NCBI GenBank assembly: GCA_021397835.1
Contig: JAJFZO010000866.1
Location: 875,501-939,500, forward strand
Length of the DNA: 64,000 nt
Direction of reading: 5' to 3'
From: Moringa oleifera
Taxonomy: Eukaryota; Streptophyta; Magnoliopsida; Brassicales; Moringaceae
Positions 1 to 11,894 of the stretch are shown in pieces. How positions within the stretch are numbered: the first letter of the stretch is position 1; each line of letters opens with the position of its first letter. A program made the translations under genes and the position numbers. The notes beneath the pieces were generated by a model, which was not told the origin of the DNA, ran no database searches, and was given only the letters and a program-made list of their open reading frames with translations.

Positions 1-296
1 TGCCAAGCATGGCAGGAAGAATTGAAACTGTGATCGGTAACCTGGCTACTCAAGGGGAAAGGCTTCAGTCTCTGCTAAGCTGGAGAGACCCTGTAGCCAC
101 CAAACTATTTGTGACACTCTGCTTGTTTGCAGCCTTAGTTCTCTATGTTACTCCCTTCCAGTTTGTGGCTCTTCTGGCTGGCTTTTATGTGTTAAGGCAT
201 CCCTGGTTAAGGAGCTCCAGGTTCCGCAACAAATTTTCTTCACCTCCCATCAACTTCTTCAGGAGGCTCCCGGCAAATTTAGAATTCATGATGTAA
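1..296 (+). CDS. MCTP (multiple C2 and transmembrane) protein, C-terminal end
   Basis: The reading frame is open from the window edge, so this is the 3' end of a gene that starts outside. The 97 or so visible residues match the C-terminal membrane module (PRT_C region) of plant MCTPs such as QUIRKY and FT-interacting proteins: a GRIETVIG-type stretch, TQGERLQSLLSWRDP, a hydrophobic double span, then a basic tail ending in an FFRRLP motif just before the TAA at 294-296. MCTPs sit in the ER membrane at plasmodesmata and act in cell-to-cell trafficking; that role comes from the family, not from this fragment. The C2 domains lie outside the window, so the exact subfamily cannot be decided. The methionine at position 9 is internal, not the start. 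Confidence 0.9.
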   Translation, partial: PSMAGRIETVIGNLATQGERLQSLLSWRDPVATKLFVTLCLFAALVLYVTPFQFVALLAGFYVLRHPWLRSSRFRNKFSSPPINFFRRLPANLEFMM

Positions 297-1690
297 GCAC
301 AGTTGGACTTGTTGGCTTCTTCTCTTCATTACCTGGCTAGTTCCTCCGATAATGAAGCAGACAGGGATAGGCAAGCCAGTGAACCTCTTCTCCTCATTTC
401 AGTATGATAAATACTGGCTGAAATACAATAACTTTCCATTTTTCCTTTCCAGAATTCTTTCATCATTTGTTACCAAGCTTAAGATTATTACAAGAGTGCC
501 TGTTTGCTTCATGGGTAGTAAGGATAGCAATACCATCAGACTAATAAAGTAATGGACAATCTCTGGTTTTATGATAAAGTAACAGACAATTTCATTGGAA
601 AGAACCTGAATGCAAAATAATAACCTAATTGAACCACTAAAGATCATTTCCATATTGTCAGAGTTCATTGATTCTGCTTCTTCTAAAGAAGTTCTTTCAG
701 AGTCTCTTTTAACCATTTTAAATGATAACCTGATGCTAGAAAATAGCTTGCTGTAGAATGCTGTTCATAGATTATTATCTGACAACAGCATCCTGTACAA
801 GTTTACATTCTCTAGGGAATAAGAATTGGGTATCAATGAGCACCTAAGCAAGCTGAAAGTAATGTGATCAAAAAGTCTCCTCAGGTTATAATAGTAGGTA
901 CATCAGCCTATTCAACTAGTTCATCACCCAGAAAGACTGATGATTCATTTTTCCATTCATTAAATCATGAGAGACGTATATTCCTGCGATATCCATAGAC
1001 CAAGGCATTGCAATTAGAGAAATGCTCAGTTTGACAAGAAGGTTACAAGTTTTGAATTCTACAAAGCTTCTGAGAACCACATCAGACTTGAAGTTTTAGC
1101 CTTGGTTAGATTTGTCAAGAAACGTAGTCTAGCTTATCTCGTCCTTCTTGTTATTTCCACCAAAACCTGGCCTAAGCTAAACTGATAACTCATAAGTTTT
1201 GGTTTACAATTTGGAGCAATAAGATATTGAGACAGGTTCTGCTACTGCTGCTTGTTAGACAAACAAACATAATGTTCCCATGTTACCTTCACTTAGAACA
1301 GAGGCCTCTGTTTTGGAGTTATGCCCTTTAAAGCTCAATGATTTACTAAGCTATATCTCATGATCATGTTCTTCTATTAATAATGGCTGATCATCTTCTA
1401 AAGAATATTTGATTCCAGAAATACGGTACTGCTTAGCTAGATATAATCTTGTTCTGGTGCTACGAACTCAGAAATACTAAAGACAAAATTCAAAAAGGGC
1501 AAAAAAAAAATGGAAAACCCATTTTCTGGCGGCTACTATTCACAGAATCACTTCTAAAACCAGTGGGTTAACAAGCTTCCCATAGGGTTTGATAAAAAGA
1601 ACCGGGCTTGTTTGCGGCTTCTCGTACCAGATGCCCTGAGGTTCAAAAGCATAATTCTTTGACTTGGTGGCTTTTTCTCCATTGATACAC
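297..1690. other. Intergenic stretch, no gene seen
   Basis: This is 3' flank of the MCTP gene followed by AT-rich spacer. The open frames in it are short, lack recognisable motifs and have unbalanced composition. I see no RNA gene or mobile element. Confidence 0.6.
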
Positions 1691-1699
1691 TTAATTTTA

Positions 1700-2365
1700 T
1701 GCACATCTCTATATGTTGCAGATAATGACAACGGTGCCGCTTGTTGTTCAAAGACGGAATTCTCAAAAATAGAGCACAAAAATGGAATATGCAGAATTGT
1801 GAAAGAGGAAAAGCTCGGAGAAACCAAGAGAGCCATAGAAAGGTTAATTTTTAGGTTGTAGTTGCTGGTGGGAGCGAGAATCCGGGAAGTTAAAAGGAAG
1901 CATGGAATCTACTGTATAATGGCTATTGTTGCCTTCGGCCCAATCTTTAATTTTATAAAACTCAGAATTACAAAAGAATTGAAAGAAAAAAGAAAAGGGA
2001 AAACTCATTTTCTCTGTTATCTAATTCTCCTTTATTCAAAGAATATCTCAAGAGGCCAAACTGGGATTGCTTCTGTTGTCTCTCTTATGCAACAGATACC
2101 ACGTACCTTGTTGCTCAGAAGCATTATCGCCTTGGCTAATGTGTTTATTCTCAATTCATTACGTGTTATATGCTCATATGTCTATGTATCTGAGAATGAT
2201 TAGTGGTTGCCATGGTGCTTCAAAGAGGCGGACTCACCGAAAATTGGGCATATAAATGGACTATGTGGAACTTTGGAAGAAAATGCTCGGAGAAAACAAG
2301 GAAGGTCGGTTAAAAGGTGATTTTTGTCTCGTAGTTGTTGGAGGGAGCAGGAAGCAGTGGTGTTT
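1700..2365. repeat. Diverged direct duplication of about 190 bp upstream of the megasynthase gene
   Basis: Two collinear stretches, about 1700-1890 and 2172-2365, align along their length with small indels. Shared landmarks in order are an ATGC-CAT-TCTATGT-like start, TGGTGC or GGTGCC, CTTCAAAGA or TTCAAAGAC, an A-rich block ending in AAATGGA, GCTCGGAGAAA, GGTTA, and GTAGTTG-TGG-GGGAGC. The offset is about 475 bp. The second copy lies directly before the possible leader exon at 2375. It may be a duplicated promoter or leader block, or part of an old transposon. Confidence 0.6.
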
Positions 2366-2374
2366 AAATTCGAG

Positions 2375-3536
2375 GATGAGATCAGCAGCTTCTCAAAGCA
2401 TAGAGGACAGCCTCTTCTCCTTTGACGAGTTCCTGCAGTTTCCTTTTCATCCATTTGGCGCCCACTCCTACCGCCATTTACCCGCTTCTGTTCTCAGGTT
2501 AGTTATTGTTTGGTCCAGTAACCCTCTATAGTTCTTCTTTACTGATGCTATAATGCACAGAGAGAGAGAGAGAGAGAGAAGAGAAGGAACTTAATAAAGA
2601 GTGAAGATGCTGTTTATGCTTCTGATATTTTGAGTTTTGTTTGAAACAAATTTGAGACAAAGAGATAGAGTTTTGGGAAATCTACGACTTTGATTTTCTT
2701 CTGTCTTCTGTCTTTGGATTATTAACTTTGAAGTGATAATGGCATTACAGGGCCTGGTGCATACATTGTGCTGAGTTTATCTGGTGGGCTTGGAAATGGT
2801 TGATCATTTTCATTGATATCAGCTTTAAGGTTTGTTATCGCTAACCTCTTCCAGCTACATATCAATTCTCCAACTAATAGATATTCAATGAAACTAAGGT
2901 GTTCCAATGTGGTTTTATTCTATTTCTTGTTCTTTTGTGTTCCTCAACCTACTCTGTCTTCTTCTTTTGCTTCTCCATTTCTAGGCGTTCTTTTCTAAAG
3001 ACTTGGTGCAGCTCCTGCCTATTTTGTAATTCCATGGCTGTCTCTTTTTCTTTCAAGTTTTCTTCTATCTTTTCTTCTTTCTTTCTTTTTTAGTTTAAAT
3101 GGATTGCAAAGGGAGAGAATGTGGTCTCAAGATTCACACTATCATGAGTAACTTTGTGAACTGAACTGGTAGCTCTTGAAAGATATTTTTGAGGAGTACT
3201 TGTCTCAGTGCAGAGTAGTGTTGGATTAAAAATAAACATTGAAGAAGGAGATCTTTCCTCAAGTAAACTGGCTCAGGTTGTGAATGGATGATTCTAGTTT
3301 CTTACTGCTCAGACGATTCTATGGGAGATTGTCTCTGCATGTTAGATTTTGTTCAAGTTAAATGAATTTGTCCAGGTCCCTACTAGATGACTAGAAGCAA
3401 TTGCTTTAATCTATTGGATTATTCATGGATATCCTTCCATGGCAATTGCAGAATCTACAAACTAGATGGAAGCTGGACTCAGTTGGAAACTTGTTTTCAA
3501 CCAGCACAGCTAGCAAAAGGCCTAAACTACAGCAAG
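2375..3536 (+). other. Possible 5' leader exons and introns of the megasynthase gene
   Basis: A stretch of less AT-rich sequence at 2375-2497 ends in AG|GT, and a good polypyrimidine acceptor (TTACAG) lies at 2745-2750. Another acceptor (TTGCAG) ends at 3450. Spliced together these would form an untranslated leader, because the frame does not continue into the methionine at 3537. A GA microsatellite is at about 2559-2580. The evidence is only splice-site shape and spacing, and the segment could also be a small separate gene. Confidence 0.3.
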
Positions 3537-6500
3537 ATGGACCCAGGAAAACCAATTGAAGAACAATTCTTAAAGCTGCATCCATGCCTGCCTGTGAACA
3601 CGAGAATTGGGATAGTAGGAGCTGGCCCAGGTGGCTTGTCTGCTGCTTATGCACTAGCCAAGCTTGGTTACAATGATGTCACTGTCTTGGAGAAGTATCA
3701 CACTGTTGGCGGCATGTGCGAATCAGTTGAAATTGAAGGTACAGAATGGACATTCTGTCTTCCAACTGCGCTTCCTTTATGCCAATTTATTCTGAACTTG
3801 GGTATGACATATTTATGTGCAGGAAAGACTTATGATTTGGGTGGTCAAGTGCTTGCTGCAAACAGTGCACCGGTTATCTTTCATTTGGCAAAAGAGACCG
3901 GATCTGAATTTGTAGAAATGGACTCTCACAAGCTTGCACTAATTGACAGTTCCACAGGGAAGTATCAGGACATCAATGTGGCAGATGATTACATCTCCAT
4001 GTTCTCCCTGACCTTGGAACTCCAGGTCAGTTTCTACTACATAAAAAGACCTGCAGTTTCGTCGGATCTGACAAATTGGAAATAAGTTTATTTGTTCTTG
4101 CTGCTCTTCTGCAGGATAAGGCAAAGGTTTCTGGTCATATTGGAGTCCATGCTGTTAGTGACTTTGGTTCAGACTTGACTCCAACGTATCTTGAGGCTCA
4201 TGGACACAAATCTGTTCCCAAGTCCGTAGCTTATGGATACACTGCTTCTGGGTATGGGTTTGTTCAAGACATGCCTTATGCCTATGTCCATGAGTTCACC
4301 CGGACTTCCATGGCTGGAAAGATAAGACGTTTCAAAGGTGGATACACAAGTCTCTGGCAGAAGATCAGTGAATCCCTTCCTGTTGAAGTCCTCTGCAACA
4401 CTGAAGTATTGGCAGTGAGACGCAATTCAGCTAATGTCACTGTTAATGTCAAAAATATTAATGGGGAAACGGAAGTGTTTGAGTTCGATAAAATCATCAT
4501 GTCTGGTGCCTTTCCTTTCAAGAATGAGAAAACTTACAGAGCACCACCCTCAAATTCTGCAGGTTTCTCTCTCTCTTCCGTCTCCTCTTTCCCTTTTTCC
4601 CTATTGAGGTGTCCAACTGAATAATCCTTTTGCAGAACATGAAAGTAACACAATGGATATGGATGATCTCGAGAAAGAAATGTTCAGTAAAGTTCAAACA
4701 ATTGACTACTACACAACTGTTTTGAAGATTAAAGGGCTAGAAGAAATGCCAAAAGGTTTTTATTACTTCGGTGAATATATGGATAATCCTGCAACACTTG
4801 GACATCCGGTTGCAATGCAGAAATTCTTTCCTGAGACCAACGTTTTCTTGTTCTGGTCTTACGGCAACTCTGTTGATGTCAAGGGGCCAAAGGTCACTGA
4901 GCTTACAATCAATACAGTGAAATCTATGGGGGCAGAAGTTGAAAAGGTGGTTTTACAACGAAGATTTAAGTATTTTCCTCATGTTGGCAGCCAAGGTATG
5001 TTTAACAAGCTGTATCTACACCTACCTTGCCCACGGAAAGAAACTAATTCCTTAATTTGAATGCAGATATGAAGGATGGATTTTACAAGAGATTTGAGTC
5101 TGAACTTCAAGGCCGAAGGAATACTTACTATGTGGGTGGGCTACTCGCATTTGAGCTTACTGAGAGAAATTCATCATATGCCATGGCTCTAATATGCAAG
5201 CACTTTGCAAATACTAATTCTCTGCCGGTTTATCCATATGTCAAGGTGATTTTACCTTATAAAATATTCTAAATATTTAACATGATCAAGGAATAAAAGC
5301 TTGTCTTAACGATTACAGCATAAATCAAATCATTTGTCTAATTGGAGCTGGTTTTCTCTGCAGAATTTGTTTGTATTGCAAACAGAATGCTGGAAATCGA
5401 GATCAAAAGAATTAGATGAATTCCCAGGAGTTGAGTTCCCTCAACTCTCGACCCTTGATGGCTATTTGAAGCACTGGGGAACGCACAGTATCACTCGGAA
5501 GAAAACACTCTACACTTGGATTAATGAAGAAGGAATAGTGGTATGCCAAAGGACATATGCGGAACTTCATGCTAATGCTTGTTACATTGCTCACAAGATC
5601 CTGAGAAGCCAAAAACCAGATATCAAACCTGGCGACAGGGTTCTCCTGGTCTATGTCCCAGGTCTGGACTTTGTTGATGCATTCTTTGGGTGCTTAAGAG
5701 CTAAAGTATTACCAGTCCCAGTTCTTCCCCCAGATCCTCTGGAAAGAGGTGGACAAGCACTTATGAAGATTGAAAACATAGCTAAATCGTGCAATGCTGT
5801 GGCTATTTTATCAACAACTCTTTATCATTCAGCAGTTCGAGCAGGTGCAGTGAAGCATCTCATCACATTGACTGGCAAAAAAGAAAAATCCAAGGCTCGC
5901 TGGCCCAATCTTCCATGGTTGCACACAGATTCCTGGATAAAAAATTCCAACGACTTACATCCAGAAGATATAACGGATTATTTTGAACCTCAATCTGATG
6001 ATCTCTGTTTCCTGCAGTTCACATCAGGTTCGACAGGTGATGCTAAAGGTGTCATGATAACTCATGGTGGGCTAATTCATAATGTGAAGTTGATGAGAAG
6101 GAGATACAGGAGCACCTCAAAGACAATACTAGTTAGCTGGCTTCCTCAGTATCATGATATGGGGCTGATTGGGGGACTTTTTACTGCTCTAGTGAGTGGT
6201 GGATCAGCAATATTGTTTTCCCCAATGACATTCATCAAGAATCCCCTCTTATGGCTTCAGACTCTAAGCAAATACAGGGCCACTCACAGCGCGGGCCCCA
6301 ACTTTGCTTTCGAGCTGATTGTTCGAAGACTGGAATCTGACAAGGTTAGAGCTCAGAACTATGACCTTTCTTCCATTATTTTTCTTATGGTTGCTGCAGA
6401 ACCAGTCAGGCAAAAAACCTTGAAAAGATTTATTGAGCTCACACTGCCATTTGGACTTTGTCAAGAGGTGGTGGCTCCAGGTTATGGACTGGCAGAAAAT

Positions 6501-9500
6501 TGTGTCTTTGTTAGTTGTGCATATGGGGAAGGGAAGCCCATCTTGGTTGATTGGCAGGGAAGAGTATGCTGTGGTTATGTGGATCCAGGCAATGCAGATG
6601 TTGACATCAGAATTGTTGATCCAGAAACCTGTGAAGAGTTGAAAGAATCTGAGACAGAAGGAGAGATATGGATTAGTAGTCCAAGTGCCGGAATTGGATA
6701 CTGGGGCAGGGAAGAACTTAGCCAGAAAACTTTCAGAAATGAGCTGCAAGGTCATGCTGGAAGAAGATATATGCGAACTGGAGACTTGGGACGAGTTATT
6801 GACAGCAAATTATTCATCACTGGGAGAATCAAGGATCTCATAATTGTAGCTGGAAGGAACATCTACTCTGCAGATGTTGAAAAGACAGTTGAGAGTTCAT
6901 CTGAGCTTCTACGCCCAGGTTGCTGTGCTGTCATTGGTGTTCCAGATGAAATCCTGTCAGTAAAAGGATTTTCTGTTCCAGATGGCTCTGACCATGTTGG
7001 CTTGGTCATAATTGCAGAGGTCAGAGATGGTAAACCTGTCGACAAAGACGTCATCAGACAAATTAAAACCCGCGTTTCAGAAGAACATGGTGTTAATGTC
7101 GCTTGTGTAAAGTTGATCAAGCCCAAGACAATCAGTAAAACAACTTCTGGAAAAATCAAGAGATTTGAATGCCTCAAGCAATTCATTGATGGAACTTTGA
7201 ATACAATTCCTGAACCTATTATGGCAAAGAGAACTTTACTTCGATCATTCACTACTGGCACATGTAGGGATGGTAAAATGCCTCAGCCTCAGCTGTTTAG
7301 TTCCCCTATACCAAGTCCCAAAACGAATAACAAAGATATTGTGGAGTTCCTGAAAGGCCTGGTTTCTGAGCAGACAGGGATTCCTGTCACAAATATCTCT
7401 GCCACTGAGAGCCTTGTGTCTTATGGAATAGATTCAATTGGTGTAGTAAGAGCAGCTCAAAAACTTTCAGATTTTCTTGGAGTACCTGTCGGAGCAGTAG
7501 ATATATTCACATCAACCTGCATTGCAGACTTGGCAAACTTTTCTGAGAATCTTCTGTTGAAGTCTCAACCTCAGCCCATGAACACTCCATCTTGTCTTCC
7601 AGATCCTGATACTGAATCTGATGATCTGGTAGCAGAACTTTCGAGATATTGGCAACTGGGTATCTGGTCTTTCCAATTTCTGGCTCTCATTTATGCCTCT
7701 GCTATGCTGATCCTTCCTGCTTATTTTTCACTTTCTGCTTTTGTGAGATTGGCCTCAACCAGCCATGTGTTGTTGGTCAGAATCCCCTGGCTAGACTATT
7801 TGTTGCCTATGACTCTTTCTCCCTTTGCTTGGATCCTTTGCATTGTTTTAACCTGCATTTCCATTGCTTTCTTTGGAAATTCTTTCCTGCAACCAAATTA
7901 TGCCCTAACCCCTGAAATTTCAATTTGGTCAGTGGATTTCGTAAAGTGGTGGGCACTTTACAAAGTCCAACAAATCTCTTCAAAAGTTCTTGCAGAGCAT
8001 TTAAGAGGAACACTGTTCCTGAATTACTGGTTTAAGATGCTTGGGACAAGGATTGGATCGTCGGTTTTGCTAGATACTGTTGACATCACAGACCCATCTC
8101 TGGTTTCCATTGGAGATGGAGCTGTGGTAGCTGAGGGGGCATTGATTCAAAGCCACGAGGTGAAGAATGGAATCCTGAGTTTCCTCCCAGTTAGAATTGG
8201 GCGGAATTCTTCTGTCGGCCCCTATGCTGTAATCCAAAAGGGGAGTATATTGGGTGAAGGAACTGATGTACCACCCTTGCAAAAGACTGATGGAAGAAAC
8301 CCTGTCCCCAAAACCACCACAGCTAACAATGTTCAGAAGGTAAGTCCCGCTCGAATCTGGGTGTAACTGCTAGCAACTTTCATAGAGGTTCATTTTAAAC
8401 ATATATTGTTTGAATATATGAATCTTCTTCTCATAAAATAAAAGCTGGGAATTGATCATTTCTTTTTTATCATGGTTACAGGGAACTCTGCTGCCAAATC
8501 CTACTTATGGAACTCGAAACGAGGTCCTTTACCACTTCTTGGGCATATATATTGTCAGTTTCCTCAGCACCCTCTCGGCAGCTTTACTCTACTTCTTCTA
8601 CATTTGCATAACTCAAAATCCTGCTTCCCCAAGACACTTTGCATTTCTTTGCATATCTGGAGCCTTCCATTGGATTCCTTTCACCATCATTGCATATATT
8701 ACCATGTTAGCTGATGTCCCTTCAAATCCAGTTAACTTTGCTTTGTCAGTTGCCACTGGTTACTTTATCCATGGTCTTATACTTAGCATGCTGACATGCA
8801 CTTTGACCAGTATTCTTACTGATACACAAAACAAAAAGCAATCCCACTTGAAGATATGGCTTCGCCACCGAATTGCCATTGCCTGCCACCATAGATTCGC
8901 TAAGCTCTTATCTGGAACAGAAGCCTTCTGCATGTACTTACGGCTTTTGGGAACAAAGGTTGGGAAGCATTGTTCTATCAGAGCAATCAACCCAGTTTCA
9001 GACCCAGATCTGATAACAGTAGGTGCTGGTGTTCATCTTGGTGACTTTAGTAGGATGATACCAAGATTCTATTCCTCTACTGGACTTATTCAGGGGAAAA
9101 TTGAGGTGCAGGATAATTCAGTAATTGGAATTCAAAGTCTAATCCTGCCTGGTTCAACTGTACAGAGAGATGTTGTTCTTGGTGCACTTTCAGTAGCTCC
9201 AGTAAATTCAGTTCTCAACAGAGGTGGCATTTATGTCGGATCTCAAGCTTCGGTCATGATCAAGAACACTATGCATGTTTTGGATGACCGGATAGAAGAG
9301 ATGGACCTCAAATATAAGAATATAGTGGGGAACCTGGCTGCAACTTTGGCTGCCACTACTTTGAAGGTTAAATCAAGATATTTCCATCGAATTGGTGTTG
9401 CTGGGAAGGGGTACTTGAAAATTCATGAGAAGATTGGTAGTCTTCATGATCACCAAATCTTTCATCCAGGGAAGAGCTACCCTGTTATTGTCCGGCATAG

Positions 9501-11067
9501 CAACAGCTTGAGTGCTGATGATGATGCACGGGTAGATGCACGTGGTGGAGCAATAAGAATATTTTCAGATGATGGTAGTAAGTCTCTTCTTGACTTAACC
9601 TTGAAAACAGGTAATGCATTCTATGCACGCACCATTGAAGACTTTGCAAGATGGCTAGTGTGTGGGCTTGCTGCAAGGGAAGAGCATGTGAAACGAGTCC
9701 CACATGTGCGTGATGCAGTTTGGACATCCCTGCGTAGGGGTGACTCATATACTGAGCTGCATTACTATTCAAATTTTTGTAGAATTCTTCGGTTCACAGA
9801 TGGACAGGAAATGTACGTAAAATTCAAGTTGCGGCCTTATGATGAAAATATCAGTGAGGATTCTGGTAAGGTAGAGCCAACAGGGATTCTACCACCAGAA
9901 ACAGGAGCAATTCCAAGGGATGAAAAAGATGCCCGCCCCTTACTTTTCCTTGCTGAAGATTTCCAGCAACGTGTGAATTCTCAGTCTGGAGTTCGCTACA
10001 TTTTCCAACTTCAAGTACGACCAATTCCACATGATGAACCTGCTCGTGATGTTGCACTTGACTGCACCAGACCATGGGATGAGGTTGAGTTCCCTTATAT
10101 CGATGTAGGGGAGATTCACATTGATCAAAATCTCACCAGGGAAGAAGCAGAAGCACTAGAGTTCAATCCTTTTCTGAGCTGCAATGAGGTTGATATCATC
10201 CGGGCTACATCAAGTTCCCAGAGCGCTTCAATTGATCATGGCCGCTCATTGATCTATGAGATTTGCCAGCATTTACGAAATGGGGAACCACTTCCAGAGG
10301 CCTGGAAGATCTTTCTGGAGCAATCCGATGTAAAAGTAGACCTTTCAGGTTGTCCAATTGGAGCAACATTGGAGAAAAAAGGCCCAGAAAAAATGGCCCT
10401 GGAAAGAACTTGGTACCTGACGATGTGGGTCATTCTTGCTCAACCATTGCTTCAAACAGTTCTGCCTTATTTCCTCATGGGTTTGGTAGTCTTTGCACCT
10501 GCCAACTGGGTTCTTTACTTGAAAGAAACCATGAAACTTCCACTGAGTTGGTTGCTTCCTTTCTTTTGGGTTTGTTCAGGGATTTTGGCTGCACTTACTT
10601 GTGCTCTGGCAAAATGGGTTCTGGTGGGAAAGAAAAAAGAAGGTGAAACAGTGCAGATATGGAGTGTAGGGGTCTTCATGGACACTGTATGGCAGGCTTT
10701 TAGAACTCTTGTTGGGGAGCATTTCATGGAAATGACTAGTGGGTCATTCTTATTTGTACTGTGGATGAAGCTCATGGGATCAGAAGTTGAATGGGACCAA
10801 GGGGCCTATGTAGACAGCATGGGAGCTTTACTTAATCCTGAAATGGTGGAGGTTGAGCAAGGAGGATGTATAGGGAGAGAAGCTCTGTTGTTTGGACACA
10901 TATATGAAGGTGAAGCAGGGGAGGTTAAGTTTGGGAAGATCAGAATAGGACAAGATGGTTTCATGGGAAGTAGAGCTGTGGCCATGCCAGGGGTTACAGT
11001 GGAGAGCGGAGGCAGTCTTAGCGCTCTCTCACTTGCTATGAAAGGTGAACTTATCAAAGCAACATGA
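3537..11067 (+). CDS. FAD oxidoreductase / FAAL-like / ACP / beta-helix / catalase-fold megasynthase
   Basis: Inferred exons are 3537-3738, 3823-4025, 4115-4562, 4636-4995, 5067-5245, 5364-8339 and 8482-11067; all junctions are GT-AG and in phase, giving about 2,317 residues. Domains in order: (1) flavin oxidoreductase, residues 1-464, with GAGPGG at 28-33 and an acidic residue at 52; (2) adenylation domain, about 480-1090, with the A3 loop TSGSTG near 684, SWLPQYHDMGLIG, YGLAE, GRIKDLII-GRN and the A10 lysine near 1061, closest to fatty-acyl-AMP ligases; (3) carrier domain with GIDSIG, attachment Ser about 1155; (4) membrane segments and hexapeptide beta-helix repeats at about 1230-1716; (5) catalase-like domain, about 1753-2073; (6) more membrane segments and a last beta-helix to 2306. 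The layout from adenylation to C-terminus recalls bacterial Pls/PosA-type synthetases. The likely role is activation of an acyl or amino-acid substrate, loading on the carrier and oxidation at a membrane. The product is unknown. Start chosen because the FAD fold follows at the usual distance. Confidence 0.85.
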
Positions 11068-11894
11068 GCAGCTCATTCTCAGCTGGATGCTGTCATCCAT
11101 TTTGTGACCATCCGTTCCCTTCTTAGCTTAAATGTATGACCAGCCTGAATGGTTCTCAAATAAATCATAAGCAATATAGAACCCAAGATATTTTTCATAA
11201 AAACATCTCTCCCTTTCTGTTTCTCTCTCTCTCTAAGAATAACTTATTACAGAATTTTTCTTCATTTTATTTTTCTTCTTTTGTCGGTCATATGCAATCC
11301 ACTAAACAGTAGAACAAATAATAAGGCACAGTGCCACATTTAATGCTCCTATGCATTCAGAGAATGGCCCCAACTCATTCCATCTCATTATTGGTACAGG
11401 GCTACTTGCTTTAGGAGGAAACGTTTAAAATTAAAAACAGAAAAGAAAAAGTGGGGCAAAGACTGAGGGAAAAATTGCATTAACATTTCAATAAGAGCAG
11501 TTAACTTATAACTTGAGATCATAACTCCGAGATCATGTGTCTATTACAAGCTATAATTCCAATCGGGGACCCTCCTGAATTGTGTGAGCACCACCCTGAT
11601 TGCGGATAGACAGCCTAATCATTCTTTCCAGATACACGGGAAAAGAGACAAATAAATGAACTACACAGTTTAGCAAAGAACTGGACAACTTCCACCAGCT
11701 TTTCTCATTCCATCCCAGACCAAATTACCTGTATCGAAGCCATCTTTTTTTTTTTTTCACAAATTACTACTTACATTAGCTAATTTATGAGATTCATAGC
11801 AACAAAAAAGATGGAAAGGCAGACTGGATGAGCAGCTCTAGTCTGATAAGACCAGCAACAACAGGCAGCAAAGGAAGAAATTGCAGATGCTCAT
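11068..11894. other. Convergent 3' flanks of the megasynthase and NOT9 genes
   Basis: An AATAAA-like signal lies near 11158-11165 after the megasynthase stop. The rest should hold the two 3' untranslated regions, since the genes converge. No other gene is seen. Confidence 0.55.

Noticed and set aside
3387..3536. Extension of the megasynthase N-terminus by 50 residues
   Set aside because: The extra sequence contains a splice-acceptor-like TTGCAG at 3445-3450, lacks domain character, and the FAD fold starts at its usual distance from the methionine at 3537.
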